IMG/VR virus record: IMGVR_UViG_3300043540_000753
Coordinates: 1-20,654 of that record
Strand: one strand, 5' to 3'
DNA length: 20,654 bases
Origin: a virus
Of the stretch, positions 7,648-15,097 are shown piece by piece. Every line of letters starts with the position of its first letter. The stretch's first letter is position 1. The notes under the pieces were generated by a model. That model made no database searches. It had not been told where the DNA came from and was given only the letters and a program-made list of their open reading frames with translations. A program made the position numbers and the translations under genes.

Positions 7648-8115
7648 CTACATCGCCCGCGTGGGGGCCGACTTCTCAGCGAGGTACTGCTGGTAAAGCT
7701 CGGGGTGGAGTTTCATGGCCTCCACGTAGGCCTGCGCAAACGGGATGTTGCGGCTCGCGGCCAGTTGCTGCGCGGCGGCGTTCAACTGCGCTTCCGCGCC
7801 GGTGGGACTGCCCTGCACGTGGGACTGCACAGCCGTGCGCTGGGACTCCTGGGCCTTGAGCGCCAGCAGGTGGGTTCGGACCTGGGACACCGTCTTTCTG
7901 CTCGCGATCAGTTCCGCGACCAGTTCGGGATGGCCGGAGAGAGTGCAGAGGACCGCGATCTCTTCATACTCCGCCCGCAGGCGGGTTTCGATGGTGGCGG
8001 CATCGACTACCGGCGCAGCGGCGGCGGTGGAAGCAGGCGCTTCCTGGGGTTTCACTTCGGCGGGCAGAGGTGCAGCGGTGGCGTCTGCCGTTTTCGTTTC
8101 GATTTGCTGACTCAT
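7648..8115 (-). CDS. Nested in-frame scaffolding protein (lambda Nu3-like)
   Basis: An internal ATG at 8115, in frame with the protease gene, would give a 155-aa protein identical to its C-terminus. A strong ribosome binding site (GAAGGAG) lies eight bases before it, in the middle of a coding region where none is needed otherwise. The product starts MSQQIETKTADA. It has an Ala/Pro/Glu linker (APASTAAAAPVVDAA), a likely helical segment (TIETRLRAEYEEIAVLCTLS to VRTHLLALKAQESQ), and a basic end, typical of scaffolds that template the procapsid and are then removed. Lambda uses the same gpC/Nu3 arrangement. An ATG six bases upstream (8121) is too close to the ribosome binding site. Confidence 0.75.
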   Translation of the reverse strand: MSQQIETKTADATAAPLPAEVKPQEAPASTAAAAPVVDAATIETRLRAEYEEIAVLCTLSGHPELVAELIASRKTVSQVRTHLLALKAQESQRTAVQSHVQGSPTGAEAQLNAAAQQLAASRNIPFAQAYVEAMKLHPELYQQYLAEKSAPTRAM

Positions 8116-9087
8116 GGTCATTTCTCCTTCAGGAATCTGCGTTGCGGCAGACGCCGCCACGCGAGCTCGTTTGCGCGCCGTCGCCGCCTCCAGAACGGCA
8201 TCCAACGCGTCGTCAAAAGTGCCAACCTGATCCGCCAGGCCGGCGTTGATCGACTTCTCCGCGAAGTACAGGCCCGCCTCGGTGTTCCGGACGAGTGCAG
8301 GCTTCATGCCTCGGTTGCGGGCCACCGCGCCGACGAACATGCCGTAGAGCCGATCGATCTCCAATTGCAGTTCGTCCTTGGCTGAACTTGACAACGCTTC
8401 GTGCGGATTGAAATCGTTCTTCCTGGCGCCTGCGAAGATCGCGGTGTATTTTCTGCCCGCCTTCTCATCGAAGCCCGACTGATCCATGTGCAGCGCGATC
8501 ACACCGATGCTGCCCACGCCGCCAGTGCGGGTCACAAAGAGCCGATCCGCGCTCGACGCGATGGCATAGGCAGCCGAGTACGCATCGTCGTCCGCGATGG
8601 CGTAGACCGGCTTCTGCGCCCGCGCGTTATAGATCTCGTCCGCGAGGTCGAACAGGCCACCTACCTCGCCGCCAGGCGAGTCCACATCGAGCAGGATGCC
8701 TTGGATACGCGGGTCGCGCACTGCATCCTGGAAGTCCGTGCGGATGCCCTCGTAAGACTGCATCCCCGACACCGCGTCGAGCCAACTGGCCTTCTTGACC
8801 AGGGTTCCGGAGACGCCGATCACCGCGATGCCGTCTGGAGTGACCAGATAGGGCTTCTGGCCGCAGGTAGCATCGTCGATCTCGTCGGGATCGTCGCCTT
8901 CGTCCAGGGGATTCTGCGTCACACGCGCGATGACAGGCACGCCCAACTCCTCGATTTCGAACTCGCCTGCGGGGAGGCCGAGACGCGGGCCGATAGCCTG
9001 CAGGATCACGCTCAACTTCTGCGGCTGGATCAGCAGCGGAACGCCGAAGACCCGTCCCGCCAGGTGCGGGAGATAGTTCGCTTTCAT
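7648..9087 (-). CDS. Prohead protease of the S49 / SppA family (lambda gpC-like)
   Basis: The 479-aa protein has an S49 peptidase domain over about residues 75-310. Visible motifs are LLDVDSPGGEVGG (132-144), DAYSAAYAIASSAD with the probable nucleophile Ser171, GGVGSIGV (189-196), and FAGARKND with the probable general base Lys223. The 52-residue gap between Ser and Lys equals the gap I recall for lambda gpC (Ser166/Lys218). The enzyme is expected to cleave scaffold and portal proteins in the procapsid. The C-terminal third is a separate scaffold region, also made on its own from an internal start. The start overlaps the portal stop by four bases (9084-9087). Confidence 0.88.
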   Translation of the reverse strand: MKANYLPHLAGRVFGVPLLIQPQKLSVILQAIGPRLGLPAGEFEIEELGVPVIARVTQNPLDEGDDPDEIDDATCGQKPYLVTPDGIAVIGVSGTLVKKASWLDAVSGMQSYEGIRTDFQDAVRDPRIQGILLDVDSPGGEVGGLFDLADEIYNARAQKPVYAIADDDAYSAAYAIASSADRLFVTRTGGVGSIGVIALHMDQSGFDEKAGRKYTAIFAGARKNDFNPHEALSSSAKDELQLEIDRLYGMFVGAVARNRGMKPALVRNTEAGLYFAEKSINAGLADQVGTFDDALDAVLEAATARKRARVAASAATQIPEGEMTMSQQIETKTADATAAPLPAEVKPQEAPASTAAAAPVVDAATIETRLRAEYEEIAVLCTLSGHPELVAELIASRKTVSQVRTHLLALKAQESQRTAVQSHVQGSPTGAEAQLNAAAQQLAASRNIPFAQAYVEAMKLHPELYQQYLAEKSAPTRAM

Positions 9088-10694
9088 TTCGTAGGCTCCT
9101 TCCGCTTGGGCTGTGCGTCGGCGCTGTCACCCTCATTCCCGGCATCGGTCTGGGTCGTGTCGAGCAGGTTGCTCGCCTGGCCGCGCGCATCGGTCTTCCG
9201 GGGGTCGGAGTCCAGCACGAGGCCCAACTCGTCGGCGCGCTCGTTGTCGCGGGCGATCTGCCGGTCGACCTCTTCCTCATCTAGGCCCATCTCGTTGATG
9301 GACATGCTGCGCGCCTTCAACCCCGACCGGATCGCGATGATCTCGGCCTTGACGTCCTTCTCCGGATCGACCCAGGCCCACTTGGGCGTGTGCCACTGGA
9401 CCGCCAGGTAGTCGTTTCGGTTGGCCATGTAGTCGCGGGCGTCCAGTTTGCCCGCCAGCACCGCCTGCTCCACGAACGCGCGCCAAGTGGGGCGGCAAAA
9501 CTGGTAAATGAAGACACCGAACTGGATCTGCTCACACAGCCGCCGGAAGGAAAGGATGCCGGCCCGGATCGACGAATAGCTGGTCTTCGACAGATCGCCG
9601 GTGAGCATGTCATACGGCAGGCCCAGCCCCGCCGCGATGCGGAGCAACTGGATGCGCTCGAAGGACTCGTAATTCCCGCCCACATCCGCGGGTTCGCTGA
9701 ACTTCACGTCCTCGCCGGGCTCCAGTTCCGTCATGGTGCCCGCCTCGAGTTGCGCCACCGCGACGCCCTGTTCGCCGGATCCGGCCACGCCTCCGGCGTC
9801 GGTAGCCTCCTGCGGTGTGGCGTTCGGGAAGAACGCATCGTCCGGGTTCTGCCGGGTGATGAAGCCCATCATCATCGCGGCGAACTTCTTCCGCAGCAGC
9901 TCAGCGTCGTCGTACTGGTCCAGTTCCCACAGCCGCACCAGCGCGTTCGCCATCCACGGCACGCCCCGCAACTGGCCCGGCCTGAGCGACCGGAACAGAT
10001 GCATGACCTCGGCGGCCGGAACCCGCATCAGTTCGAGGTCCGTGGGGAAGAAGATCCTCTCGCCCGGGTGCTGCTTGTAGAAGTAGTAGGCCGTGCGCCG
10101 TCCGGACGGGTCGAACTCGATGGACGCGCGCACCACGTTTCCCTGCGGCGTGTTGGGCGTGGGCCGCGCCAGGTAGAACGGCAACTGCTCCGCTTCGATC
10201 AACTGAAACTGAAGGGGTACGCTCAGGCCCTCGCGGAGGTCGCGGTCGTGCCGACGCGCGAAGCACTCCCCGCCCTCGACCATCGACCGGAATGCGAGCG
10301 CCTGCAGACCGTAGATGTCGGTCATCCCTGCGGCGTCCGCTTCGTTGGCCCACAGGGACCAGAGCGCCTGGAGTTTCTCCTTGACCGCCAGCGTCGGATG
10401 CATCGACTGCGGCTTGATGCCGGTGCCGATGGCGTTGCACACCCACTCGTCCACCGCTTTCGATGCCCATCCGTCCTTGCGGATGATGTCGCGCGAACGC
10501 GCCACCAACTGATCCGCGCTCTGATACCAGACGGAGTTGATGGCGTCGCGCGTTGTGACCCAACTCCCCAGCCGCCGGCCAGCCGTGGCGCCCTCGTAGG
10601 GCGAGCCACTGGCGGCGCGGCGCGTGGGCGGCTGCGCGGGCGCACCGCTCCCGCCCCGCCGGATGCGGGTCAGAAAAGAACTCAGGTTGAACAT
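9084..10694 (-). CDS. Portal protein (lambda gpB family)
   Basis: A 536-aa protein (lambda gpB has 533) that forms the ring at one capsid vertex through which DNA enters and leaves. Typical lambda portal features are visible: ADQLVARSRDIIRKDGWASKAVD near residue 60, NAIGTGIKPQSMHP, the GGECFARRHDRD stretch, PSGRRTAYYFYKQHPGE, VMHLFRSLRPGQLRGVPWMA, and LSKTSYSSIRAGILSFRRL in the C-terminal half. The N-terminus is basic and disordered, and the C-terminus is Asp/Glu/Lys-rich. It is followed by the protease gene with an ATGA overlap. Upstream, a cargo gene on the other strand separates it from gpW. Confidence 0.9.
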   Translation of the reverse strand: MFNLSSFLTRIRRGGSGAPAQPPTRRAASGSPYEGATAGRRLGSWVTTRDAINSVWYQSADQLVARSRDIIRKDGWASKAVDEWVCNAIGTGIKPQSMHPTLAVKEKLQALWSLWANEADAAGMTDIYGLQALAFRSMVEGGECFARRHDRDLREGLSVPLQFQLIEAEQLPFYLARPTPNTPQGNVVRASIEFDPSGRRTAYYFYKQHPGERIFFPTDLELMRVPAAEVMHLFRSLRPGQLRGVPWMANALVRLWELDQYDDAELLRKKFAAMMMGFITRQNPDDAFFPNATPQEATDAGGVAGSGEQGVAVAQLEAGTMTELEPGEDVKFSEPADVGGNYESFERIQLLRIAAGLGLPYDMLTGDLSKTSYSSIRAGILSFRRLCEQIQFGVFIYQFCRPTWRAFVEQAVLAGKLDARDYMANRNDYLAVQWHTPKWAWVDPEKDVKAEIIAIRSGLKARSMSINEMGLDEEEVDRQIARDNERADELGLVLDSDPRKTDARGQASNLLDTTQTDAGNEGDSADAQPKRKEPTK

Positions 10695-10743
10695 TCTGTT
10701 GTTGCCGACCTTCAGATTTCAGCGCCCAATGGCCGTGTCTTGC

Positions 10744-10771
10744 TTGAGATTCAGATCCGTCGAGCTAGACT
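10744..10771 (+). promoter_or_regulatory. Promoter of the plus-strand cargo gene, leaderless
   Basis: TTGAGA (10744-10749) and TAGACT (10766-10771) are separated by 16 bases, a good sigma-70-type pair. The ATG lies six bases after the -10 box, so RNA would begin at or next to the start codon. No ribosome binding site precedes the ATG, which agrees with leaderless translation. Confidence 0.5.
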
Positions 10772-10777
10772 ACTGAC

Positions 10778-11212
10778 ATGGACACCGGAGAGAGCCGGTT
10801 CACACTCGAACTGAGAGTGAGATCGGCGTTGGAACAACGGCTCGGCACGGCCCTTGAAAAGAGGCGACTCGTTGTCGGCGTGGCAAGCGATGGCCGGCAG
10901 CGTCTGCACGAATTCGATGGCGTCTCGCCGGATTCCAAAACTGTTGTCGAAATCAAGACAAACGAACTCAAGGCTACCCAGGAGAAGCCAGACGGTCGCT
11001 ATTTCAGCGCGATAAAGTGGGCGCTCATCGGCGATCTATACATGCTCTCGAGGGTTCAAGCCGACACCAAGCTACTGGTTTTGACAGATCGTCCGCTTTT
11101 CGAGATATGCGCCCGCGACATGGACGGCCTTCTGCCACCCAACACGGATATCGTGTTTTGTGAAGGCAGGGAACCCGCTGCGCCGCAACTAACGCGCCAC
11201 CCTGCACAATAA
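10778..11212 (+). CDS. Small PD-(D/E)XK nuclease-like protein (cargo gene on opposite strand)
   Basis: A 144-aa protein with a compact nuclease core: Asp47 in HEFDGV and Glu58-Ile-Lys60 in TVVEIKT, separated by a short loop, the classic D-x(n)-ExK layout on two strands. A helix with conserved-looking charged residues precedes it (ELRVRSALEQRLGTALEKRR), and a strand (KLLVLTDRPLFEI) follows. The gene lies within the head module but on the opposite strand, between the gpW-like and portal genes, and has its own promoter. The base composition looks lower in GC than its surroundings. It is therefore a likely moron expressed independently of the late operon, perhaps from the prophage, and may act in defence. 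No methylase or toxin partner is adjacent. Confidence 0.6.
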   Translation: MDTGESRFTLELRVRSALEQRLGTALEKRRLVVGVASDGRQRLHEFDGVSPDSKTVVEIKTNELKATQEKPDGRYFSAIKWALIGDLYMLSRVQADTKLLVLTDRPLFEICARDMDGLLPPNTDIVFCEGREPAAPQLTRHPAQ

Positions 11213-11243
11213 ACGACTGCGCGGGCCCCTGTGGCTGCCGGGA

Positions 11244-11447
11244 TCACATCCCCTTGCTCCCCGACAGTTGGTACTGCCGAACGCGCTTACCGGACTGCTG
11301 GTTCAGCGAACTTTGCACCACCGAAATCGCGCGCTGCAATTCCTGGACGGAGCGGTAGGTCATGCTCCGGCCCTCGAAGGTGACCGTCAACGTGCCGGAG
11401 GCCAACGCCTCCTGCAGCGCATCCAAATGACTCTGCGTATACGCCAT
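11244..11447 (-). CDS. Head-tail connector protein (gpW-like)
   Basis: A 67-aa protein (lambda gpW has 68) directly after the terminase large subunit. It begins MAYTQSHLDALQEALASG, followed by TLTVTFEGRSMTYRSVQELQRAI, the helix-strand-strand-helix pattern of gpW-type connectors: 'L..L..A...G...V.....' then 'Y.S..EL..AI'. The protein plugs the portal after packaging and makes the platform for the tail. It starts 12 bases after the terminase stop. Here the gpW-portal junction is interrupted by the plus-strand cargo gene. Confidence 0.8.
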   Translation of the reverse strand: MAYTQSHLDALQEALASGTLTVTFEGRSMTYRSVQELQRAISVVQSSLNQQSGKRVRQYQLSGSKGM

Positions 11448-11459
11448 GACAGCCTCCGT

Positions 11460-13385
11460 TCAGAACAGCCCCCACGTCCTGCGCTTGGCGGGCCGGGGTT
11501 GCGGACGTGCCCCCGCTGGCTGGGCCGGAGCAGGGGAAGCAAGCGGCTTGTCGGGACTCCGCGGCGCGCCGATGCGTTCTTCAATGGCCCGCCAGTGCTT
11601 CTCCTGGTAGCGGTCCAGCCCGATCCTGCTCGCCGCCGCGCGGGCGTAAACCCTGCAATCGAGCGCCTCGTTGCGCTCGCGCATCTTCTGCCATTCGTGC
11701 CGCCGGTAGCCTTTCACCATCTTCGTGACCAGTTGCTCGGCGGTGATCTGCTTGAAGTACTCCTCGCTGTACTTGGGAAAGTGGCAGTAGCCGGGCGGGA
11801 AGGGTTTCCCGCTTTCGAGATCCTCGTCGGTGGGCCGATCCAGGCGCAGCCAGCGGTACAACTCTTCCTTGGCCATGCCGGAGTTGACCGGCCAGACCTT
11901 CACGCCCCGCTTGATCTTCGCGCCCATCGGCCCGATCTCGATGGGCGCGGGGTTGCCCAGGAGCGCGGGCGCCCGCGAGTCGCCCTTGATGACGACGACC
12001 CGCTGACCCTGCCTCCGGGCCCACTGGTAGACCTCCGTCGCGGCGTAACCGGAGTCCACCGCAAGCTGCGTCACCGGCAGTTCCAGGCCGCTTGCCGCCG
12101 TGAATGTTTCGCTCAGCAGCGCGGTGAGCTTCTCCCACACCAGCGGGCGCGCGGTATCGCCCTCGAGCACGCGATAGTCGACGGACCACGACTCCTTGCC
12201 GCGCCCCCAGGCGACGACCTCAACCTCGATGCGATCCTTCTGGACGTCGGCGCCCGCCGTGAGGAACAAACCTCCGTGCGGGACCAGCCCGGTCTTGTAT
12301 TCCTCGCGGCGGTCGTAGAGCTTCTGCCAGTCCGGTGCTTCGCCGAGTTGGGTCCACGTTTCTCCCAGCACGGTGTTGACGAATACCTGGAGCAGCGAGG
12401 AGTTCTTCTGCGCCTGCTCGAACTGCTTGGCGGCGTCGCCCCAGGAGAACCAGCCCACCGGGCTGTAGAGGCTGGAGATGTGGAAGCCCGCCGTCTTGCC
12501 ATCGCCCTTCGCTCCGGCGCGCCACTCACCGTGCGCCAGCATCCAGTGTTTCTGGTGGTTCTGAATCTCCTGGCCGCAGTGTTCGCAAACGTAAACCGCA
12601 CCCTGCGGATTGCCCTTCGGCCACCGGAGTTGCGCGAATTTCAGTACCTGCAACTCCCGGCAGGTTGGACACGGCACGAAGTACTTCCGCTGGTCGCTCT
12701 CTTCATACGCCGCCTCGATCCGGCTCATGCCGGTGATCTTGGGCGTCGAGCACAGGAACACCTTGCGCCTGGCGAACGTCCGCGTGCGCGCCATCGCCAG
12801 CGTGATCGGGTCGCCCTCGCCTTCCACGTCGCCGGGGTAGGCGTCCACTTCGTCCAGGAACAAATACCGCGCCGCCATCGACCGCAGGCCGACCGCGCTG
12901 TTCGCGCCGGTCATCACCAGCACGCCGCCGGGAAAGTCCTTCGACAGCACCGTGTTGCCGGAGTCCCGCGACCGGGGATCGCGGACCAGCTTCCGCAGCA
13001 CCTCCGACTCCTCGATCAGCGGATCGATGCGCTGCTTCGAGTTGCGCTTCGCCATTTCGACGGTGGGCTGCACCGCCATCATCGGCCCTGGCGCCTGGTG
13101 GATGATGTAGCCCATCCAGTTGTTGCCGCACTCCGTGCCGCCGATCTGCGCGCCCTTCATAAACACGGTGCGCTCGATGGGCGACATGGGCGAAAGGCAA
13201 TCCATGATCTCCCGGAGATAGGGCGTGCGCTCCGTGCGCCAGCGGCCATGCTCCGCCGACGCACGTTGCGAGAGCCAGCGGTAGCGGTCGGCCCACTGCG
13301 AGATGGTCAGCAGCGGGTCCGGGCGAGCGCCGGCCGCGGCGGCGGCAGAATAGATTTGTTCAGCCGTTAGCGTCGGCGAAATCAT
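11460..13385 (-). CDS. Terminase large subunit (lambda gpA / GpA family)
   Basis: The 641-aa protein has the same length as lambda gpA. It is the packaging motor and nuclease. The ATPase part shows a Walker A variant KGAQIGGTE (77-85) and a Walker B YLFLDEVDAYP (174-184). A four-cysteine zinc site follows: CPTC at 239-242 and CEHC at 267-270. The nuclease part shows LTAGADVQKDRIEVEVVAWG, with probable metal-binding Asp380, and LAVDSGY with Asp444. The C-terminus is basic and Pro/Ala-rich. The start overlaps the small subunit gene by 26 bases, which implies coupled translation. The family makes cohesive-end cuts in lambda, so a cos site is expected but was not located. Confidence 0.93.
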   Translation of the reverse strand: MISPTLTAEQIYSAAAAAGARPDPLLTISQWADRYRWLSQRASAEHGRWRTERTPYLREIMDCLSPMSPIERTVFMKGAQIGGTECGNNWMGYIIHQAPGPMMAVQPTVEMAKRNSKQRIDPLIEESEVLRKLVRDPRSRDSGNTVLSKDFPGGVLVMTGANSAVGLRSMAARYLFLDEVDAYPGDVEGEGDPITLAMARTRTFARRKVFLCSTPKITGMSRIEAAYEESDQRKYFVPCPTCRELQVLKFAQLRWPKGNPQGAVYVCEHCGQEIQNHQKHWMLAHGEWRAGAKGDGKTAGFHISSLYSPVGWFSWGDAAKQFEQAQKNSSLLQVFVNTVLGETWTQLGEAPDWQKLYDRREEYKTGLVPHGGLFLTAGADVQKDRIEVEVVAWGRGKESWSVDYRVLEGDTARPLVWEKLTALLSETFTAASGLELPVTQLAVDSGYAATEVYQWARRQGQRVVVIKGDSRAPALLGNPAPIEIGPMGAKIKRGVKVWPVNSGMAKEELYRWLRLDRPTDEDLESGKPFPPGYCHFPKYSEEYFKQITAEQLVTKMVKGYRRHEWQKMRERNEALDCRVYARAAASRIGLDRYQEKHWRAIEERIGAPRSPDKPLASPAPAQPAGARPQPRPAKRRTWGLF

Positions 13386-13848
13386 TCAGAGCCTTCCGAA
13401 TCTCAACCGTAAGCGCCTCATGCACCTTGGCTGCTTCGGTCTCGGCGGCAAGCATCGCGGCCAGACGGTCGGGGAGATTGAGCATCGCGTCGCGGAATTG
13501 CCGGAACTTGTTGTAGGCGGCGACCTGGACCTCATCCCCAGGTACGAGTTTCGCCACGCGCTCCTCGTATTCGATCTTTGCGAGGCGCGCCTGGTAGTGC
13601 TCCCGCACGGCCCGCGCCTTGGTGTACTGCGATGCGCCGAAAACCTCGCCGTCCTCGTCTGCCTGGCCGCGCCGGTCGACGGCTGGCGCATGGGTCTGCG
13701 TGTTGCGGGTCCACTCTTCATCGGCCACATCGGAGTCGATCTGCCCGGCGGGCAAGGTCGAAATGCGGCCCGTGTCGATGGCCTTCTGGACGGTGCTCAC
13801 CGAAACGCCGCGCTGCCGGGCGTAGGCCCTCTGGCTCAAGATCGCCAT
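13360..13848 (-). CDS. Terminase small subunit (Nu1-like)
   Basis: A 162-aa protein upstream of and overlapping the large subunit gene. The N-terminus (QRAYARQRGVSVSTVQKAIDTGRIS) is a winged-helix or helix-turn-helix of the Nu1/MerR-like type for recognising the packaging site. The middle is charged and flexible. The C-terminal half (ARAVREHYQARLAKIEYEERVAKLVPGDEV and LPDRLAAMLAAETEAAKVHEALTVEIRKAL) is helical, suited to oligomerisation and to binding the large subunit. The start at 13848 has GGGAAT close upstream. It faces a divergent plus-strand cassette across a 93-bp gap that may hold promoters and possibly the packaging site. Confidence 0.8.
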   Translation of the reverse strand: MAILSQRAYARQRGVSVSTVQKAIDTGRISTLPAGQIDSDVADEEWTRNTQTHAPAVDRRGQADEDGEVFGASQYTKARAVREHYQARLAKIEYEERVAKLVPGDEVQVAAYNKFRQFRDAMLNLPDRLAAMLAAETEAAKVHEALTVEIRKALNDFADANG

Positions 13849-13886
13849 GAAAGAATTCCCGAACGTTCCGCTTGCCTTCCGGCGGC

Positions 13887-13903
13887 ACCGGAGTGATGAA
13901 TCG
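13887..13903 (+). repeat. 17-bp direct repeat, copy 1
   Basis: ACCGGAGTGATGAATCG lies in the gap between the small terminase gene and the DUF3489 gene. The same 17 bases recur at 14475-14491. The likeness extends leftwards through TTCCG at 13877-13881, with one base of length difference. Confidence 0.7.
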
Positions 13904-13941
13904 TCATGCGCGGATCAACCGCCGAAAGGATAAGCACCCCG

Positions 13942-14388
13942 ATGACAAACGCAGAAGCCACCAAGACCACCGAATCCGCCGCCGTTGCGGAACAGGGCGC
14001 GCAAGTCGCGCCGAAGAAGGCATCCACAAAGAAGGACGCCAGCCACAAGAAGGGCGCGCCCAAGGGCCAGAAAGCCGCCAAAGCGATCCCGCCAGCCGCC
14101 AAGCCCGCCAGCAAGCAGGCCACCACGAAGGCCAAGCCCGCCAGCAAGAAGGCGTCCAAACCCGCCGCCGAAGCCGCCGTACCTCGGGAGTTCTCGAAAA
14201 AGAGCATCGTCCTCGACCTCCTGCGCCGCAAGGATGGCGCGACGATGGCCGAGATCGCCAAGGCGACCGACTGGCAGCGGCACTCGATCAGGGGCTTCAT
14301 CTCCGGCAACCTCACCAAGAAGATGGGGTTGGTGGTCGAGAGCGTCAAGAACGCCCAGGGCGAACGCGTGTACAAAGTCACGAAGTAG
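13942..14388 (+). CDS. DUF3489-domain protein with Lys/Ala/Pro-rich N-terminus
   Basis: The 148-aa protein has a low-complexity basic N-terminal half (PAAKPASKQATTKAKPASKK), like histone H1 or AlgP tails, and a C-terminal domain of about 60 residues that fits DUF3489: SKKSIVLDLLRRKDGATMAEIAKATDWQ, then HSIRGFISGNLTKKMGL. That part looks like a winged helix and suggests DNA binding. The start at 13942 is preferred because AAAGGAT lies about 11 bases upstream; a longer reading from 13906 has no such site. Inside the tail an 18-bp exact repeat occurs at 14098-14115 and 14131-14148. The gene is divergent from the terminase operon and ends in a strong terminator. It may be a regulator or a DNA-condensing protein. 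Confidence 0.75.
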   Translation: MTNAEATKTTESAAVAEQGAQVAPKKASTKKDASHKKGAPKGQKAAKAIPPAAKPASKQATTKAKPASKKASKPAAEAAVPREFSKKSIVLDLLRRKDGATMAEIAKATDWQRHSIRGFISGNLTKKMGLVVESVKNAQGERVYKVTK

Positions 14389-14408
14389 GCCACCTTCGCC
14401 TCAGCATC

Positions 14409-14435
14409 GCCGCCTGGAAACGGGCGGCTTTTTTT
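14409..14435 (+). terminator. Intrinsic terminator after the DUF3489 gene
   Basis: A GCCGCC/GGCGGC stem with an eight-base loop is followed by seven T. It lies 21 bases after the stop codon of the DUF3489 gene, so the next two genes probably have their own promoter. Confidence 0.85.
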
Positions 14436-14474
14436 CTTCGCCCCGCCGCGATTATTCCCTTGAGGTTCCGCGCG

Positions 14475-14491
14475 ACCGGAGTGATGAATCG
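14475..14491 (+). repeat. 17-bp direct repeat, copy 2
   Basis: An exact copy of ACCGGAGTGATGAATCG, placed after the first terminator and just before the 113-aa gene. In this copy the internal ATG at 14484 is in frame with the following gene; in copy 1 the ATG at 13896 is not in frame with its gene. Confidence 0.7.
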
Positions 14492-14498
14492 AGGTGCC

Positions 14499-14840
14499 AT
14501 GAAGCACACCACCAAGAAACAACCCAAAGCCAGCACCAAGCGCCACCCGGAATACGGCACCATCGGGCGCGACGTGGACCTCGGAATCGCGATGCTGATC
14601 GCGGAAACCGAAGACGGCCAGTACGAACCGAACGGCCCGGTCGCCACGATTAACGAAGCCATCGAATGCGCCCAGCACGACATGGCCAGCCGGATGCGCG
14701 ACCTGGAACTGGGCGGCGAACCCACATGCCCGGCGATCTACAAGGTCTGGTCCCGCGATTACGAAGGCGAGTACGCCATCGTCTACGAGATGGACGCCGC
14801 CACGATGAAGCCGGCCCAGCCCGCCCGGAGGAGACGCTGA
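14499..14840 (+). CDS. Small acidic protein of unknown function (113 aa)
   Basis: A 113-aa protein with a basic start (MKHTTKKQPKASTKRHPEYG) and an acidic helical body (ATINEAIECAQHDMASRMRDL), then VWSRDYEGEYAIVYEMD. I do not recognise a family. The start at 14499 has GAGG four bases upstream; an in-frame ATG at 14484 inside the 17-bp repeat would add five residues (MNRGA). The stop overlaps the next start by one base (TGATG at 14838-14842), so the two are probably translated together. Confidence 0.6.
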   Translation: MKHTTKKQPKASTKRHPEYGTIGRDVDLGIAMLIAETEDGQYEPNGPVATINEAIECAQHDMASRMRDLELGGEPTCPAIYKVWSRDYEGEYAIVYEMDAATMKPAQPARRRR

Positions 14841-15049
14841 TGCCCGCGCCCGCCCCGTACCGCCTGTACGACCCACGCCGCCGCGAAGTGATTGGCGGCT
14901 ACCTCAACGAAGCCGAGGCGCGCGAGGAGGGCGCGCGCCTGGTGGCCGAGGGAGAGTACAGCGAGATCGAGATCCAGCACCTCGAGGACGGGTTGTTCGG
15001 GTACGACTACTACCGCATCGATTCCGCCACGCGCGAGGTCGAGTGGTAG
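14840..15049 (+). CDS. Small acidic protein of unknown function (69 aa)
   Basis: A 69-aa protein beginning MPAPAPYRLYDPRRREVIGG, followed by a helix rich in Glu and Ala (LNEAEAREEGARLVAEGEYSEI) and an aromatic end (FGYDYYRIDSATREVEW). The pattern suggests a small alpha/beta fold, but I know no family. GGAGGAG lies six bases before the ATG, a strong site. It shares its first base with the stop of the 113-aa gene and is followed by a terminator, so it closes the plus-strand cassette. Confidence 0.6.
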   Translation: MPAPAPYRLYDPRRREVIGGYLNEAEAREEGARLVAEGEYSEIEIQHLEDGLFGYDYYRIDSATREVEW

Positions 15050-15068
15050 CCTGACCGCTCGCCCGCCA

Positions 15069-15097
15069 GCCGCCCGCCTCGTGCCGGCGGCTTTTTT
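15069..15097 (+). terminator. Intrinsic terminator ending the plus-strand cassette
   Basis: A GCCGCC/GGCGGC stem is followed by six T. It ends at the last base of the convergent methyltransferase gene. The stem matches that of the terminator at 14409. There is no T run for the minus-strand direction. Confidence 0.8.

Noticed and set aside
5522-7696. Very long plus-strand open frame (724 codons) across the capsid region
   Set aside because: It lies antisense to the capsid, decoration and neck genes, has Arg/Ser/His-rich composition and no domain. High GC removes stops in this frame.
9390-10814. Plus-strand open frame (474 codons) opposite the portal gene
   Set aside because: It is antisense to a well-recognised portal gene and overlaps the true plus-strand cargo gene in another frame.
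11268-13370. Long plus-strand open frame (700 codons) opposite the terminase gene
   Set aside because: It is the antisense shadow of the terminase large subunit, which has clear Walker and zinc motifs. The plus-strand reading shows only low-complexity Arg/His/Leu content.
13849-13941. A lambda-type cos site next to the small terminase gene
   Set aside because: The location is plausible and a short GAACGTTC palindrome lies at 13861-13868, but no cos-like arrangement can be shown from the sequence alone.
13872-14840. A single 322-codon plus-strand frame joining the DUF3489 region to the 113-aa gene
   Set aside because: Its first part is out of frame with DUF3489 and is Arg/Gln-rich, and an intrinsic terminator at 14409 divides it. 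Only the last 113 codons are accepted.
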